From assembly GCA_964507325.1 (NCBI GenBank), contig CAZDQL010000100.1, forward strand, positions 1-23,731: a stretch of 23,731 bases of DNA, written 5' to 3'. The notes under the pieces were generated by a model, which had not been told where the DNA came from, did not search any database, and saw only the letters and a program-made list of their open reading frames with translations. This DNA is from CAZDQL01 sp964507325. Lineage in GTDB: Bacteria > Planctomycetota > UBA1135 > GCA-002686595. This document shows positions 1-7,875 of the stretch, one piece after another (position 1 is the first letter of the stretch; the number at the start of each line of letters is the position of its first letter). Position numbers and translations under genes: made by a program.

Positions 1-211
1 GTCATCGGACCCAGGCCTCCCATCCCCGGGATCCCGGGCGCGGCGGGGCCGGGGGTCGGCTTGGCGGGGGGGGGGGCTTGGGGGCAGGCTTGGGGGCGGG
101 AGGCGGCGGAGGACGAGGGGTGTCCCACGGAGGGGGCGGCGGAGGCTTGTACTTGCCCCCGTGGGGGGCTGGCGCGAGCGCAAAGGTGACGAGGATCAGG
201 GACGCGTACAC
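1..211 (-). CDS. Proline-rich exported protein, N-terminal part, frame broken at a homopolymer
   Basis: Read from a GTG at 209-211, the product begins with a short hydrophobic signal-like stretch (VYASLILVTFALA), then HGGKYK, then a long Pro-rich tract. I prefer this start to a TTG at 317-319 because it puts the hydrophobic segment at the N-terminus; no clear Shine-Dalgarno supports either. A run of 11 C (coding strand, positions 66-76) follows. As written, the frame then ends at a TGA at 2-4 after an unremarkable tail (GSRGWEAWVR). With one base more, or two fewer, in that run, the frame would continue as a Pro/Gly-rich sequence (PGPAAPGIPGMGGLGPMT) open to the window edge. From memory, exported planctomycete HEAT-repeat proteins start in a similar way (signal, HGGxY, Pro/Gly-rich linker), so this may be one. 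The function is not established. A sequencing indel, phase variation or a real short protein are all possible. Confidence 0.45.
66..76. repeat. G11/C11 homopolymer tract
   Basis: Eleven consecutive G on the plus strand (C on the coding strand) lie inside the proline-rich gene. Eleven is not a multiple of three, and the codons on either side (AAG before, GCC-AAG after) read as one continuous Pro-rich protein only if the run is 9 or 12. Tracts of this length are prone to replication slippage and to sequencing or assembly error. Confidence 0.9.
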
Positions 212-383
212 CGGAGGGCAGGGGTATGGACTCGCTACGGCGCCGCGGGTGGTGGTCTGCCCGGGCGGGCCAGGTCGGGCGGGGAACGTACCCGGCCGCG
301 GTGGTGGGGTATCCCACAATCCGTGCGATTCCCCATTCTGGTGCGGGCCTCCGCCCGGCCTGCATGAATCGGCGGGTCACGCG

Positions 384-389
384 TAGCAT
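384..389 (+). promoter_or_regulatory. Possible -10 element (TAGCAT) of the ExbD-like gene
   Basis: TAGCAT is the most AT-rich hexamer before the gene starting at 424. It would give a leader of roughly 28 bases that includes the AGGAGGT ribosome binding site. No convincing -35 box is visible 16-18 bases upstream, so this is only a candidate. Confidence 0.2.
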
Positions 390-423
390 GGAGCGTGCTG
401 CGCAGGGAGGTAGGAGGTGCGCC

Positions 424-1605
424 ATGAGACGGAGTGTCAGTGTCGCGACGGCCCCGCTCTCCAGGTGGCTGCTCGTGGGGCTCTTGGTCAGCGTCGGGAT
501 TCACTTCTTCGTGGCGTCGGTCCTGTTGGGGCCCATGACGTGGAACACCTTCACGTACGAGGACTTCGGCCCGCCGACGCCCCTCGCGCTGCCGTGGGTG
601 TACGGCGTCCTGGGGTGGACGGTCCTGATCGTGACCTTGGGCTTCACGGCCCTGGCGATCTGGCTCGACCGCGAACGGACCAGGCGGGTGGATCCTCTGG
701 CGCGCATCGCCCTGGCCGTGTCCATTCTCGGCCTCGCCGAGGCGATCGCTGGGGCGAGGGTCGCGGCGTCGGTGCATGCCTTTCCGATCAACCTGATCGG
801 CAACTCGATTTGGATCCTGAGCGCAGCGGCGGCGCTCGGCGTGATCGCTTGGATCCGCATCCTGCTGTCACGCAGGGCATTGCGCGGCCGCGTCTTCGCC
901 ACCTGCGCCATCGTCTGCGGCGCCTGTTCCGCGTGGATCATGGACGTCTTCCTGACCGACCCGTGGCTCTCTCCCTCGCAGGGGGATGGGATCGAGTTGG
1001 CGGTTGCGGACCAGTCGCATGCGACTCGCCCCATCCCCGACGAGTTCTTTCCAGAGGTGGCCGTCACAGCTGCCGGAGTCGCAGAGCACGTCGCTCTCCT
1101 CGAGACCGCCCGGATGATGGAGGTCGATCACCTGCCGTTGGAAGGGCGGAGCCTCGCGGTCCCCGACGAGTTCCTCGTCATCCGAGCGGACGCCCAGGCC
1201 AATTGGTCTTCGGTCCGGGAGGTCCTGGCCGAGGCGCAGGAGGCGCACATCTGGAAGATCCAGCTCGCGCTGCGTTGGGAAGACCCTCCAGCGTTGACCC
1301 ACATTTGCCTCTACATGACCTTGCCAGCGGGGCCGGACTACTCGCCACCGGCCTACGACGACCCTCCCCTGCACTTGCAGCTCTCCGCGGATGGCGTGGC
1401 CACCATGAATGGAGAAGGTGTCACTCCGGAGGCTCTTGCCGAGAGGATCGAGCAGCTGTGGCTCTTGGACGGCTCCGAGCGACCGCTGCTCGCCATCGAG
1501 CCCGACGATGCAACCCAGTGGCAGGCTGTCGTGGACATCCTGGTCGCCAGGGTGCCGGAGAACCTGCCCGTTCGGCTCGGGCCCTTCTACGTGTGGATCG
1601 CCTGA
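424..1605 (+). CDS. Five-helix membrane protein with two ExbD-like periplasmic segments
   Basis: The protein is 393 aa from the ATG at 424, chosen because a perfect AGGAGGT lies at 412-418, five bases upstream. In-frame ATGs at 226, 364 and 388 lack this. Five hydrophobic segments are visible at about residues 14-36, 56-81, 91-115, 123-148 and 157-177. After an acidic linker come two segments like the periplasmic part of ExbD/TolR. Residues ~247-283 read FLVIRADAQANWSSVREVL. Residues ~317-385 hold the full pattern: a beta strand, 'DGVATMNGEGVTPEALAERI', then LLAIEPDDATQWQAVVDIL. ExbD proteins normally have one helix and one such domain and work with the ExbB motor; no ExbB/TolQ gene is present here. 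With a cytoplasmic N-terminus, five helices would place the ExbD-like part in the periplasm. The role is unknown; peptidoglycan anchoring or sensing is possible. Confidence 0.75.
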   Translation: MRRSVSVATAPLSRWLLVGLLVSVGIHFFVASVLLGPMTWNTFTYEDFGPPTPLALPWVYGVLGWTVLIVTLGFTALAIWLDRERTRRVDPLARIALAVSILGLAEAIAGARVAASVHAFPINLIGNSIWILSAAAALGVIAWIRILLSRRALRGRVFATCAIVCGACSAWIMDVFLTDPWLSPSQGDGIELAVADQSHATRPIPDEFFPEVAVTAAGVAEHVALLETARMMEVDHLPLEGRSLAVPDEFLVIRADAQANWSSVREVLAEAQEAHIWKIQLALRWEDPPALTHICLYMTLPAGPDYSPPAYDDPPLHLQLSADGVATMNGEGVTPEALAERIEQLWLLDGSERPLLAIEPDDATQWQAVVDILVARVPENLPVRLGPFYVWIA

Positions 1606-1614
1606 GGCGTACCC

Positions 1615-4485
1615 CTAGAACTCCACCACGATCCGCCGCCCCCCCGCAGACCCGGCCTCGACGCCGGTGAATTCCCGGCGCGCCTCCCCCTCGCCCACGC
1701 GCAGGGTGTAGGTCCCTTCCGCGTAGACCTTCGGGGTGAAGCGCTTCCCGTCGATCCGCAGCGCGTACACCAGCTCGCCGGTGGCCTCTTCGATCACCTC
1801 GATCACCGTGTCGGTGATCCCCTTGACCCTGATCTCCGGCAGCCAGGCCACCGGCTCACGCCCGTCGTTCTCGAGCTGGTGGACCGTCTTCGGCCAACCG
1901 GGGTACTGGCTCGCCTCCGGGTCGGTCACGTCCACGTTCCGCGGCCAGCACTCGAAGGTGACCGTGCGCGCCTCCTTGTCGATGCGCACGACGCCAAAAC
2001 CCGCCGCGCGGGTGGTGAGGAGGTCGCCGTTGTTCCGCTCGGGGGTCGGGTTGGCCACCGCCCAGGCGGTGACCTTGTTGCCGAGGCCGTCCACGTGCTC
2101 GCCCAGGTGGGGGGGCTGACCCGGTTGACGGTTGCCACCCTCCTCCAACGGCAGCCACCAGCGCAGGTAGAGGTTGGCGATCGACGGGACGCAGAAGGAC
2201 CAGATGCCGTCGTTCCAGTCGTCGACGCCGTGGTGGAAGATCGTCGCCAGGTGCTGGTCCCCCGCCACGTGCACCGCGTGGGCGCGGCGCAGGGCGGCGA
2301 TCGCCTTGTTGCGACCGGTCTGGGGCCAGCCGTTGCTGTCCAGGTCGGCGTGCACGCGCCCGCCCACCCTGCCGTGGATGTGGGCGCCGCCGCAGAAGAT
2401 CGTCTGCGACAGGGCCACCTTCATCTCGGCGTCGGTCCAGTCCCGCGCCCAGTGGTCGAGGAAGGCGAGCTGGCGCTCCCCGAGCAGACGCGCCTCGGGC
2501 ACGTCGACGCTGGCCGGATCGTATTCGGGATCGATCACGTGGTCGGGGCGCGGGCCCTTGATCGTGACCGTCCCCTTGGGACCCGTCTTGAACTTGCGGT
2601 CCTCGATGATGGCGAAGCTGATGCCACCCCAGGTCAGGTCGGTGTAGTAGACGCCGATGCCGCGCTCGATGGGGGTGGGGTCGAAGGGGTCGGGGAGGTG
2701 GCTCGTCTGGGCGCGCTCCACCTCGCGCACGTACTCCGGCGACTTGAAGTAGCCGCCGTCGTTCCCCGCCCCCGTCTTCGACTGCTTGCCACCGTGTCCC
2801 CACAGGTTGGCCTGCCCCACGTCGTGGTCGTCGGGGAGGGTGATCACCGGCCGGTCCTTCAGGATCGCCCCGAAGTTGCGCCCGAACTTGAGCCAGGCGG
2901 CCAGGTGTCGGTTGTGGTCGTAGACCTGGTCGCCGGCGAAGAAGAGCAGGTCCGCGTCCAAGCGCTGCACGTTGGCGACCAGGTCGCCGCGGTCGATGTC
3001 GCCGCCGTGGCCGGGGTGGATCGAGTTGCCGGTGTAGGCGCAGAGCACGAGCTCGTCCTGCTTGCGCGGGTTGGCGCGGATCTGTCCCTGGTAGGCGGCG
3101 CGCGGGCCGTGGCGCAGGCGGTAGGCCCAGCCGCGCGAGTCGTCCCACCCCTCGATGCGGAAGTTGGCGGTCCAACCCGGTTCGATCACCTCCGCCCTCG
3201 CGATCGGACGCCAGACGGCTCTGTCGTAGACCTCCAGTTCCACGAAGCGGTCGGCTCCCTCGTAGAGGGGGTAGAGCTGGGCGGTCAGCTTGCAGACCCC
3301 CTCGTGCACCGTGTAGAGGGCGAAGCAGATCACCTCGTCGGGGTGCACCTCGGGGATCTCGAGCACCGTCGGCGCCTGGATCGAGCTGATCGGACGGGCG
3401 TACAGGTTGGCGAGGTCGAGGGGACCCTCGGTCTCGATGACGAGGGGGCCCTCGTCCGCCAACCCCTCGAGCTTGCGCCTCCGGAAGAGCTCCTTCCCGT
3501 CCACGCGCAGGGTGAGCAGCGCCCCGCGCAGCTCCCCCTCGATCCGGTGCCAGCCGCCGCCCCACTCCCCGTCGGGGTCCAGCTCCACCACGGGGTGTCC
3601 CCGCACGCTCAAGCGCCCCGGCCCCGAGCTCTTCCCGCGACGAACGTCGACCACGAAGGCGACGTTTCGGAAGCGGCGCGTGGTCGTGATGGTGCCGTGC
3701 CCCTCTCCGAGGTGGGCGAACACCCAGTCGCGCGCCTGCCAATCCCCCCTGCAATCCCAACCGGTGGAATCGACCCCGGTGTAGAGGCTCTCGAACCCGC
3801 GCGCGGCGGTCGCCTCGTCCTCGGGCAACACCGGAGTGTCGGGCAGCTCCCGGATGAGGATGTTGCGGTAGTCCACCGCTCCCCCCTCCGACTCGAGGCA
3901 GATGTAGCCCCTGCGCGGCGAGCAGTCCGTACCGCGAGTCACGATCTTCCCGTTGACCGCCAACGTGATGTCGCCGTCCAAGCAGGTGATGCGGTAGTGG
4001 TTCCACTCCGGACTGGGCTTGGAGCGGTTCTCGGTCGGGAAGGCGCGGCTGCCACCGCGGCCGTTGATGGGGGTCATCGTCGCGCCGTGGATCGGGAAGA
4101 TGTCCCCGTGGGTGGTGTAGCGCTCGGTGTTGCCGTAGGCGTGGTCGAGCACTTGCACCTCGATACTGCGATGGAAGGGCACACCCTTGGCGGTGATGTC
4201 GTCCGCCCAGACGAAGATCCCCGCGTTGCCCCCCGGCACCAGGTGACGCCACTCGAGCTCGAGCACGAAGTTCTGGTACATGCGCGTGGTGCGCAACTCC
4301 CCGGTGGGCTTGCCGGTGCAGTGCAGGATGCCACCGCCCGCGACCCAGGTGGAGGGTGCCGTGTTGACCCGGGTCCAACCCGACAGGCCCAAGCCGTCGA
4401 AGAGAGAGACGAAGCCGGGGTCCGCCTTTTGGGCGGGGGCGACGGCCGTCAGGAGCAGCAGGAGGGGAATGGGGAACGCGTTCAT
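1615..4485 (-). CDS. Exported DUF1080-DUF1080-PhoD-like multidomain hydrolase
   Basis: The protein is 956 aa from the ATG at 4483-4485, which starts directly with a signal peptide (MNAFPIPLLLLLTAVAPAQ); the frame is open 60 bases further upstream. Residues ~24-215 form a DUF1080 domain (3-keto-glycoside hydrolase/LamG-like fold: SLFDG..LSGW, GGNAGIFVW, EVQVLDH). Residues ~230-367 form a second, more diverged DUF1080/LamG-like domain. Residues ~380-470 are a beta-rich linker like the N-terminal domain of PhoD. Residues ~478-775 are a PhoD-like metallophosphatase with AGDQVYD (517-523), PDDHDVGQ (551-558) and AGDQHLATIFHHG (741-753), which supply likely metal ligands. The tail is a beta-rich domain of about 75 residues. 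The combination suggests an outer-surface or periplasmic enzyme acting on phosphorylated or modified glycosides. The substrate is unknown. It is divergent from the sulfatase gene across 64 bases and ends 9 bases from the preceding convergent gene. Confidence 0.88.
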   Translation of the reverse strand: MNAFPIPLLLLLTAVAPAQKADPGFVSLFDGLGLSGWTRVNTAPSTWVAGGGILHCTGKPTGELRTTRMYQNFVLELEWRHLVPGGNAGIFVWADDITAKGVPFHRSIEVQVLDHAYGNTERYTTHGDIFPIHGATMTPINGRGGSRAFPTENRSKPSPEWNHYRITCLDGDITLAVNGKIVTRGTDCSPRRGYICLESEGGAVDYRNILIRELPDTPVLPEDEATAARGFESLYTGVDSTGWDCRGDWQARDWVFAHLGEGHGTITTTRRFRNVAFVVDVRRGKSSGPGRLSVRGHPVVELDPDGEWGGGWHRIEGELRGALLTLRVDGKELFRRRKLEGLADEGPLVIETEGPLDLANLYARPISSIQAPTVLEIPEVHPDEVICFALYTVHEGVCKLTAQLYPLYEGADRFVELEVYDRAVWRPIARAEVIEPGWTANFRIEGWDDSRGWAYRLRHGPRAAYQGQIRANPRKQDELVLCAYTGNSIHPGHGGDIDRGDLVANVQRLDADLLFFAGDQVYDHNRHLAAWLKFGRNFGAILKDRPVITLPDDHDVGQANLWGHGGKQSKTGAGNDGGYFKSPEYVREVERAQTSHLPDPFDPTPIERGIGVYYTDLTWGGISFAIIEDRKFKTGPKGTVTIKGPRPDHVIDPEYDPASVDVPEARLLGERQLAFLDHWARDWTDAEMKVALSQTIFCGGAHIHGRVGGRVHADLDSNGWPQTGRNKAIAALRRAHAVHVAGDQHLATIFHHGVDDWNDGIWSFCVPSIANLYLRWWLPLEEGGNRQPGQPPHLGEHVDGLGNKVTAWAVANPTPERNNGDLLTTRAAGFGVVRIDKEARTVTFECWPRNVDVTDPEASQYPGWPKTVHQLENDGREPVAWLPEIRVKGITDTVIEVIEEATGELVYALRIDGKRFTPKVYAEGTYTLRVGEGEARREFTGVEAGSAGGRRIVVEF

Positions 4486-4495
4486 GGCCAGAACG

Positions 4496-4502
4496 TACCC
4501 TA
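4496..4502. promoter_or_regulatory. Possible shared -10 element (TACCCTA/TAGGGTA) between divergent genes
   Basis: The 64-base gap between the two divergent exported hydrolases (4486-4549) holds one AT-containing heptamer, TACCCTA, which reads TAGGGTA on the other strand. It could serve as -10 for either gene. A run of eight C follows at 4518-4525. No -35 boxes were found, and neither start has a strong Shine-Dalgarno, so short-leader transcripts are possible. Confidence 0.2.
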
Positions 4503-4549
4503 GTGGCCGGATTCCATCCCCCCCCAGGTCACCTCGCTTCCCCACGAAG

Positions 4550-6589
4550 ATGCACCGACTGCTGCTCCCCGCGCTCTGCGCAGCCCTCTTCTGCCTCTCC
4601 GCCAGCGCCGCTCAGGCGGAGGAGCCTCCCCCGAACGTGATCGTGATCCTGGTCGACGACCTCGGCTGGGCGGACCTCGGCTGCCAGGGGAGCACCTACT
4701 ACCGCACGCCCAACATCGACCGGCTGGCCGCCGAGGGGATGCGTTTCACCGACGCCTACGCAGCCTGCGCGGTCTGCTCGCCCACCCGGGCCGCGGTGAT
4801 GACGGGGCGCTGGCCAGCGCGGCTGGGCGTCACCGACTGGATCCGGGCCAGCTTCCAGCGCCCGGGACTGCCCAGCCCCGAGAGCAATCCCACGGAGTAC
4901 GTGGGTGGGCCCGACCAGCGACTGCTCTGCCCCCCCAACCCCTTCTGGCTCGACAACGAGGAGGTGACCCTGGCGGAGGCCCTCTCCGCCGCGGGGTACG
5001 CGACCTGTCACATCGGCAAGTGGCACCTGGGGTACGAGCGCAACTACCCGCAGCACCAGGGCTTCGACGAGAACCACGGCGGTTGCGACTACGGCCAACC
5101 GCCGAGCTACTTCGATCCCTTCACGAACGACCGCACGCCCCAGGGGATCCCCACCCTGAAGCCGCGTGAGGAAGGGGAGTACCTCACCGACCGCGAGGGG
5201 GACGAGGCCGTGGGGTTCATCCGCCGCAACGCGGAGCGGCCCTTCTTCCTCTACCTGGCGAACTACGCGGTGCACACGCCGATCCAGGCCAAGCCGGAGC
5301 TGGTGGAGGAGTACGCCGCTCGCGAGAAGACGCATCAACGCAACGCCAAGTACGCGGCGATGGTGCACAGCGTCGACGACGCGGTGGGCAGGGTGCTCGC
5401 CACCCTCGAGGAGGAGGGGCTCGTCGAGAACACCCTGATCCTCTTCACCTCCGACAACGGCGGCCTGCTCGGCCCGACCAGCAACCTCCCGCTGCGCTCC
5501 GGGAAGGGCTTCCCCTACGAGGGGGGGATCCGCGTGCCGCTGCTGGTGCGCTGGCCCGCCGCCGTGCCTGCGGGCGCGGTGTCCGATGAGCCGGTGACCA
5601 GCGTCGACTACTTCCCCACCGTGCTCGAGGCGGTGGGGGTGGAGGCGGATTCCGAGCGCGAGCTGGATGGCGTCTCGATCTTGCCCCACCTGCGCGGCGA
5701 GGAGGCGGCCGAGGGGCCCGGCAGGCCCCTCCTCTGGCACTTCCCGCACTACCGCGGCACGGTGACACCCTACAGCATCGTGCGCCTCGGCGATTGGAAG
5801 CTGATCAAGCGCCACGAGGCGCCGAGCTTCGAGCTCTACAACCTGAGCGAGGACCTGGCGGAGGAGCGCGACCTGGCGGCCACCCACCCGCAGCGCGTCA
5901 AGCGCATGGACGCCCTGCTCACCGCCCACCTGAGCGCCGTCGGTGCCAAGCTGCCGCGCCCCAATCCGGAGTACGTGGACCTCCCGCGGGTGCTGCTCAT
6001 CGGGGACTCGATCTCGATCGGCTACACCGCTTCTGTGCAGCGCCTTCTGAAGGGCAAAGCGCGGGTCTTCCGGCCCCTGAGCCGCATTGGCCGCAGGGAG
6101 AACTGCCAGGGGACCACCCACGGCGTCCAGAACGTCGACCGCTGGCTCACCCAGCACGGCGGAGACTGGGACGTCATCCACTTCAACTTCGGGCTGCACG
6201 ACCTGAAACGCGTGCAGCCCGACACGGGCGCGAACTCCAACGACCCCTCGCACCCGCGGCAGGCCGAGCTGGAGGTCTACGAGCGCCAACTGCGGGAGAT
6301 CGTGGGCAAGCTCGAGGCCACCGGCGCGCGGTTGATCTTCGCCACCACGACTCCGGTGCCCAAGGGGGTGAAGCCCCGTCGCGACAACGAGGACGTGGAG
6401 CGCTACAACCGGGTCGCGCGGAGCATCATGGAGGAGCACGGGATCCCGATCGACGCCCTCTACGCCCTCGCCGCCGAGCGGCTGGCGGAGATCCAAGAAC
6501 CGGCGAACGTGCACTTCACCGCCGAGGGCTCCAAGGTCCTGGGAGAGCGGGTCGCCGCCGAGATCGAGACGCACGGCCTCGGTGACTAG
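4550..6589 (+). CDS. Exported sulfatase with C-terminal SGNH/GDSL hydrolase domain
   Basis: The protein is 679 aa from the ATG at 4550, which opens a typical signal peptide (cleavage likely after AQA, residue 23). No clear Shine-Dalgarno is seen. Residues ~27-465 are a type I sulfatase: metal-binding VDDLGWAD (35-42), the CSPTR motif with Cys76 as the residue oxidised to formylglycine, GKWHLG (156-161) and SDNGG (301-305). A sulfatase alone is usually about 450-550 aa. The extra ~200 residues (480-675) form an SGNH-fold domain with GDSIS (485-489, nucleophile Ser487) and NVHFTAEG around His655. Block III reads GLHD instead of GxND, and the position of the usual triad Asp (DxxH) is Ala652. The enzyme probably removes sulfate, and perhaps acyl, groups from sulfated glycans in the periplasm or outside the cell. 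Its stop codon overlaps that of the convergent radical SAM gene. Confidence 0.93.
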   Translation: MHRLLLPALCAALFCLSASAAQAEEPPPNVIVILVDDLGWADLGCQGSTYYRTPNIDRLAAEGMRFTDAYAACAVCSPTRAAVMTGRWPARLGVTDWIRASFQRPGLPSPESNPTEYVGGPDQRLLCPPNPFWLDNEEVTLAEALSAAGYATCHIGKWHLGYERNYPQHQGFDENHGGCDYGQPPSYFDPFTNDRTPQGIPTLKPREEGEYLTDREGDEAVGFIRRNAERPFFLYLANYAVHTPIQAKPELVEEYAAREKTHQRNAKYAAMVHSVDDAVGRVLATLEEEGLVENTLILFTSDNGGLLGPTSNLPLRSGKGFPYEGGIRVPLLVRWPAAVPAGAVSDEPVTSVDYFPTVLEAVGVEADSERELDGVSILPHLRGEEAAEGPGRPLLWHFPHYRGTVTPYSIVRLGDWKLIKRHEAPSFELYNLSEDLAEERDLAATHPQRVKRMDALLTAHLSAVGAKLPRPNPEYVDLPRVLLIGDSISIGYTASVQRLLKGKARVFRPLSRIGRRENCQGTTHGVQNVDRWLTQHGGDWDVIHFNFGLHDLKRVQPDTGANSNDPSHPRQAELEVYERQLREIVGKLEATGARLIFATTTPVPKGVKPRRDNEDVERYNRVARSIMEEHGIPIDALYALAAERLAEIQEPANVHFTAEGSKVLGERVAAEIETHGLGD

Positions 6590-7875
6590 GACTGCGCGTC
6601 TCCCTGACGTCGACGCCGGGGAAGCAAGCGGATGCGGCGCAAGAGCCGCCAGGCCGTGGCGAGATCCGCCCGCGGGTCGATCCAGGGGGTCACCCTCATG
6701 TTCACGGGGCAGTGGGGCAATCCCGCCCGGAAGTCCGTGACCCCTTCCAGGCGCTGCTTCTCGGTGACGGCGATCGACCGACAGCCCCCCCCGCAGATGT
6801 GGAGGATCTTGCAGCTCCTGCAGGGAGCTCCGATCCCCTGCGGCAGCCCCTCGAGCCAGTCGTTGGTGATGACGACCCCCTCGCTCGAGTCGAAGTGGCC
6901 GATCCTGTACTCCGGCTCCGCCAGGACGTAGCGGCAGGGGTAGACGTCGTTCGATCCCGACAGGACCACCACCTGTTCCTTGCCGCATCCGCAGAGCCGC
7001 CTCGAGTCCCGGCGTTGGAAGAGCCGGTACATCCACTGCCTGAAGCGCGAGTACTGCGGTCCCCAGCCGTCCGCGAGAGTGATGCGCAGCGGCTTGAAGC
7101 GATGGCGAACCCGGAAGTAGGTCCTCATGAAGCGACGGATCTGCTCGCCGGTCAGGAAGAAGTGCGACGGGAGGTCCTTGGCCTTCCCGGCGTAGCAGAG
7201 CTTCAGGAAGTTGACCTCCACCGCGCCGAGCTCCGCGAAGAACCCGCACAGCTCCTCGAGCCGGGAGCAGTTCCCGCTGTGGACGACACAACTGATGTGC
7301 AGCTCCTTCTGCTCGTCCTCCTCGCGCAGCTTGCGCACCTCCGCCAGCGTGGCCGCGAAGTCCCCCTCCGGAGCGAGCAGCTCGTGGACCGCCGCGCTCG
7401 CTCCATGCAGGCTGAGGATGACGTGGCAGATGTTCGACCGCGCCTCGAGAGCACCCTCGCGCACCCCGTCTCGCGCCACCAGCGGCGCATTGGCGAGCTG
7501 CGGGGACAGGTGGTCGAGCTCTCCGGCCAGCTGGTCGGTGGCGTAGATGCTGAACCTGACGCCCATGCGCTCCAGGTCGCGCGCCGTCTGCTGGGTGGCG
7601 GAGTCGTCACCCGCTTCGAGCGCGGCGCAGAAGCAATGGACGCACGACCGCCGGCAGTTGTTGTGGTAGAGCCAGACGAGGGCCGGCTGAGCCGCGGGCG
7701 TTTCGCCGCTGATGTCGGTGTGGGGGGGCACGTTCCTGCACTCAGGATCCCACAGATCGAGGATCGGCTGCTCGATTCCCGCGCACAGGTCGCGCTGGCG
7801 AGGCCGGAAGCGCGTGGGACCCGGTATCCTCTGCCCGAAGATGTCTCGGAACGAGCACGAGGAACTCAACGCCAT
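6586..7875 (-). CDS. Radical SAM/SPASM enzyme of unknown substrate
   Basis: The protein is 429 aa from the ATG at 7873-7875. It binds a radical-SAM [4Fe-4S] cluster through C74xxxC78xxC81. A SPASM-type C-terminus for auxiliary clusters follows: C295/C297, a VYPC motif (C314), CX2CX5CX3C (C352, C355, C361, C365) and C389. This arrangement is shared by peptide- and protein-modifying enzymes such as PqqE and the anaerobic sulfatase maturases. No precursor peptide gene is visible nearby. The adjacent Cys-type sulfatase makes a maturase role conceivable but unproven. The first ~33 residues look poorly conserved; the true start may be slightly downstream (codon 3 is TTG), and no Shine-Dalgarno decides it. 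The ATG overlaps the divergent esterase start codon, and the TAG overlaps the sulfatase stop. The C-terminus is very Arg-rich (RLLRRIRLLPRRRRQ). Confidence 0.88.
   Translation of the reverse strand: MALSSSCSFRDIFGQRIPGPTRFRPRQRDLCAGIEQPILDLWDPECRNVPPHTDISGETPAAQPALVWLYHNNCRRSCVHCFCAALEAGDDSATQQTARDLERMGVRFSIYATDQLAGELDHLSPQLANAPLVARDGVREGALEARSNICHVILSLHGASAAVHELLAPEGDFAATLAEVRKLREEDEQKELHISCVVHSGNCSRLEELCGFFAELGAVEVNFLKLCYAGKAKDLPSHFFLTGEQIRRFMRTYFRVRHRFKPLRITLADGWGPQYSRFRQWMYRLFQRRDSRRLCGCGKEQVVVLSGSNDVYPCRYVLAEPEYRIGHFDSSEGVVITNDWLEGLPQGIGAPCRSCKILHICGGGCRSIAVTEKQRLEGVTDFRAGLPHCPVNMRVTPWIDPRADLATAWRLLRRIRLLPRRRRQGDAQS
7825..7830 (+). promoter_or_regulatory. Possible -10 element (TATCCT) of the esterase-SGNH gene
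   Basis: TATCCT lies about 44 bases before the ATG at 7874, inside the first codons of the divergent radical SAM gene. No clear -35 is visible. If real, the promoter of one gene sits within the coding start of the other. Confidence 0.25.

Noticed and set aside
2..28. Tail GSRGWEAWVR as start of a HEAT-type 'WxxW' domain
   Set aside because: The stop codon follows immediately and this frame exists only because of the 11-base homopolymer; the other frame gives the more natural continuation.
226..423. Upstream in-frame extension of the ExbD-like protein (ATG at 226, 364 or 388)
   Set aside because: The extension is Arg/Gly-rich and non-hydrophobic, whereas the ATG at 424 has a perfect AGGAGGT five bases upstream and starts just before the first helix.
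1879..4503. Very long open frame on the plus strand, opposite the DUF1080-PhoD gene
   Set aside because: It is a GC-driven antisense shadow: low-complexity V/G/R/A-rich translation with no recognisable domain, opposite a gene with clear motifs.
4529..7291. Very long open frame on the minus strand opposite the sulfatase gene
   Set aside because: It runs across two unrelated genes, has no domain, and its composition mirrors the opposite strand.
7841..7873. ATG at 7841 as start of the esterase-SGNH protein
   Set aside because: It would place charged residues (SRNEHEELNA) before the signal peptide; the ATG at 7874 has a GAGGA at suitable distance.
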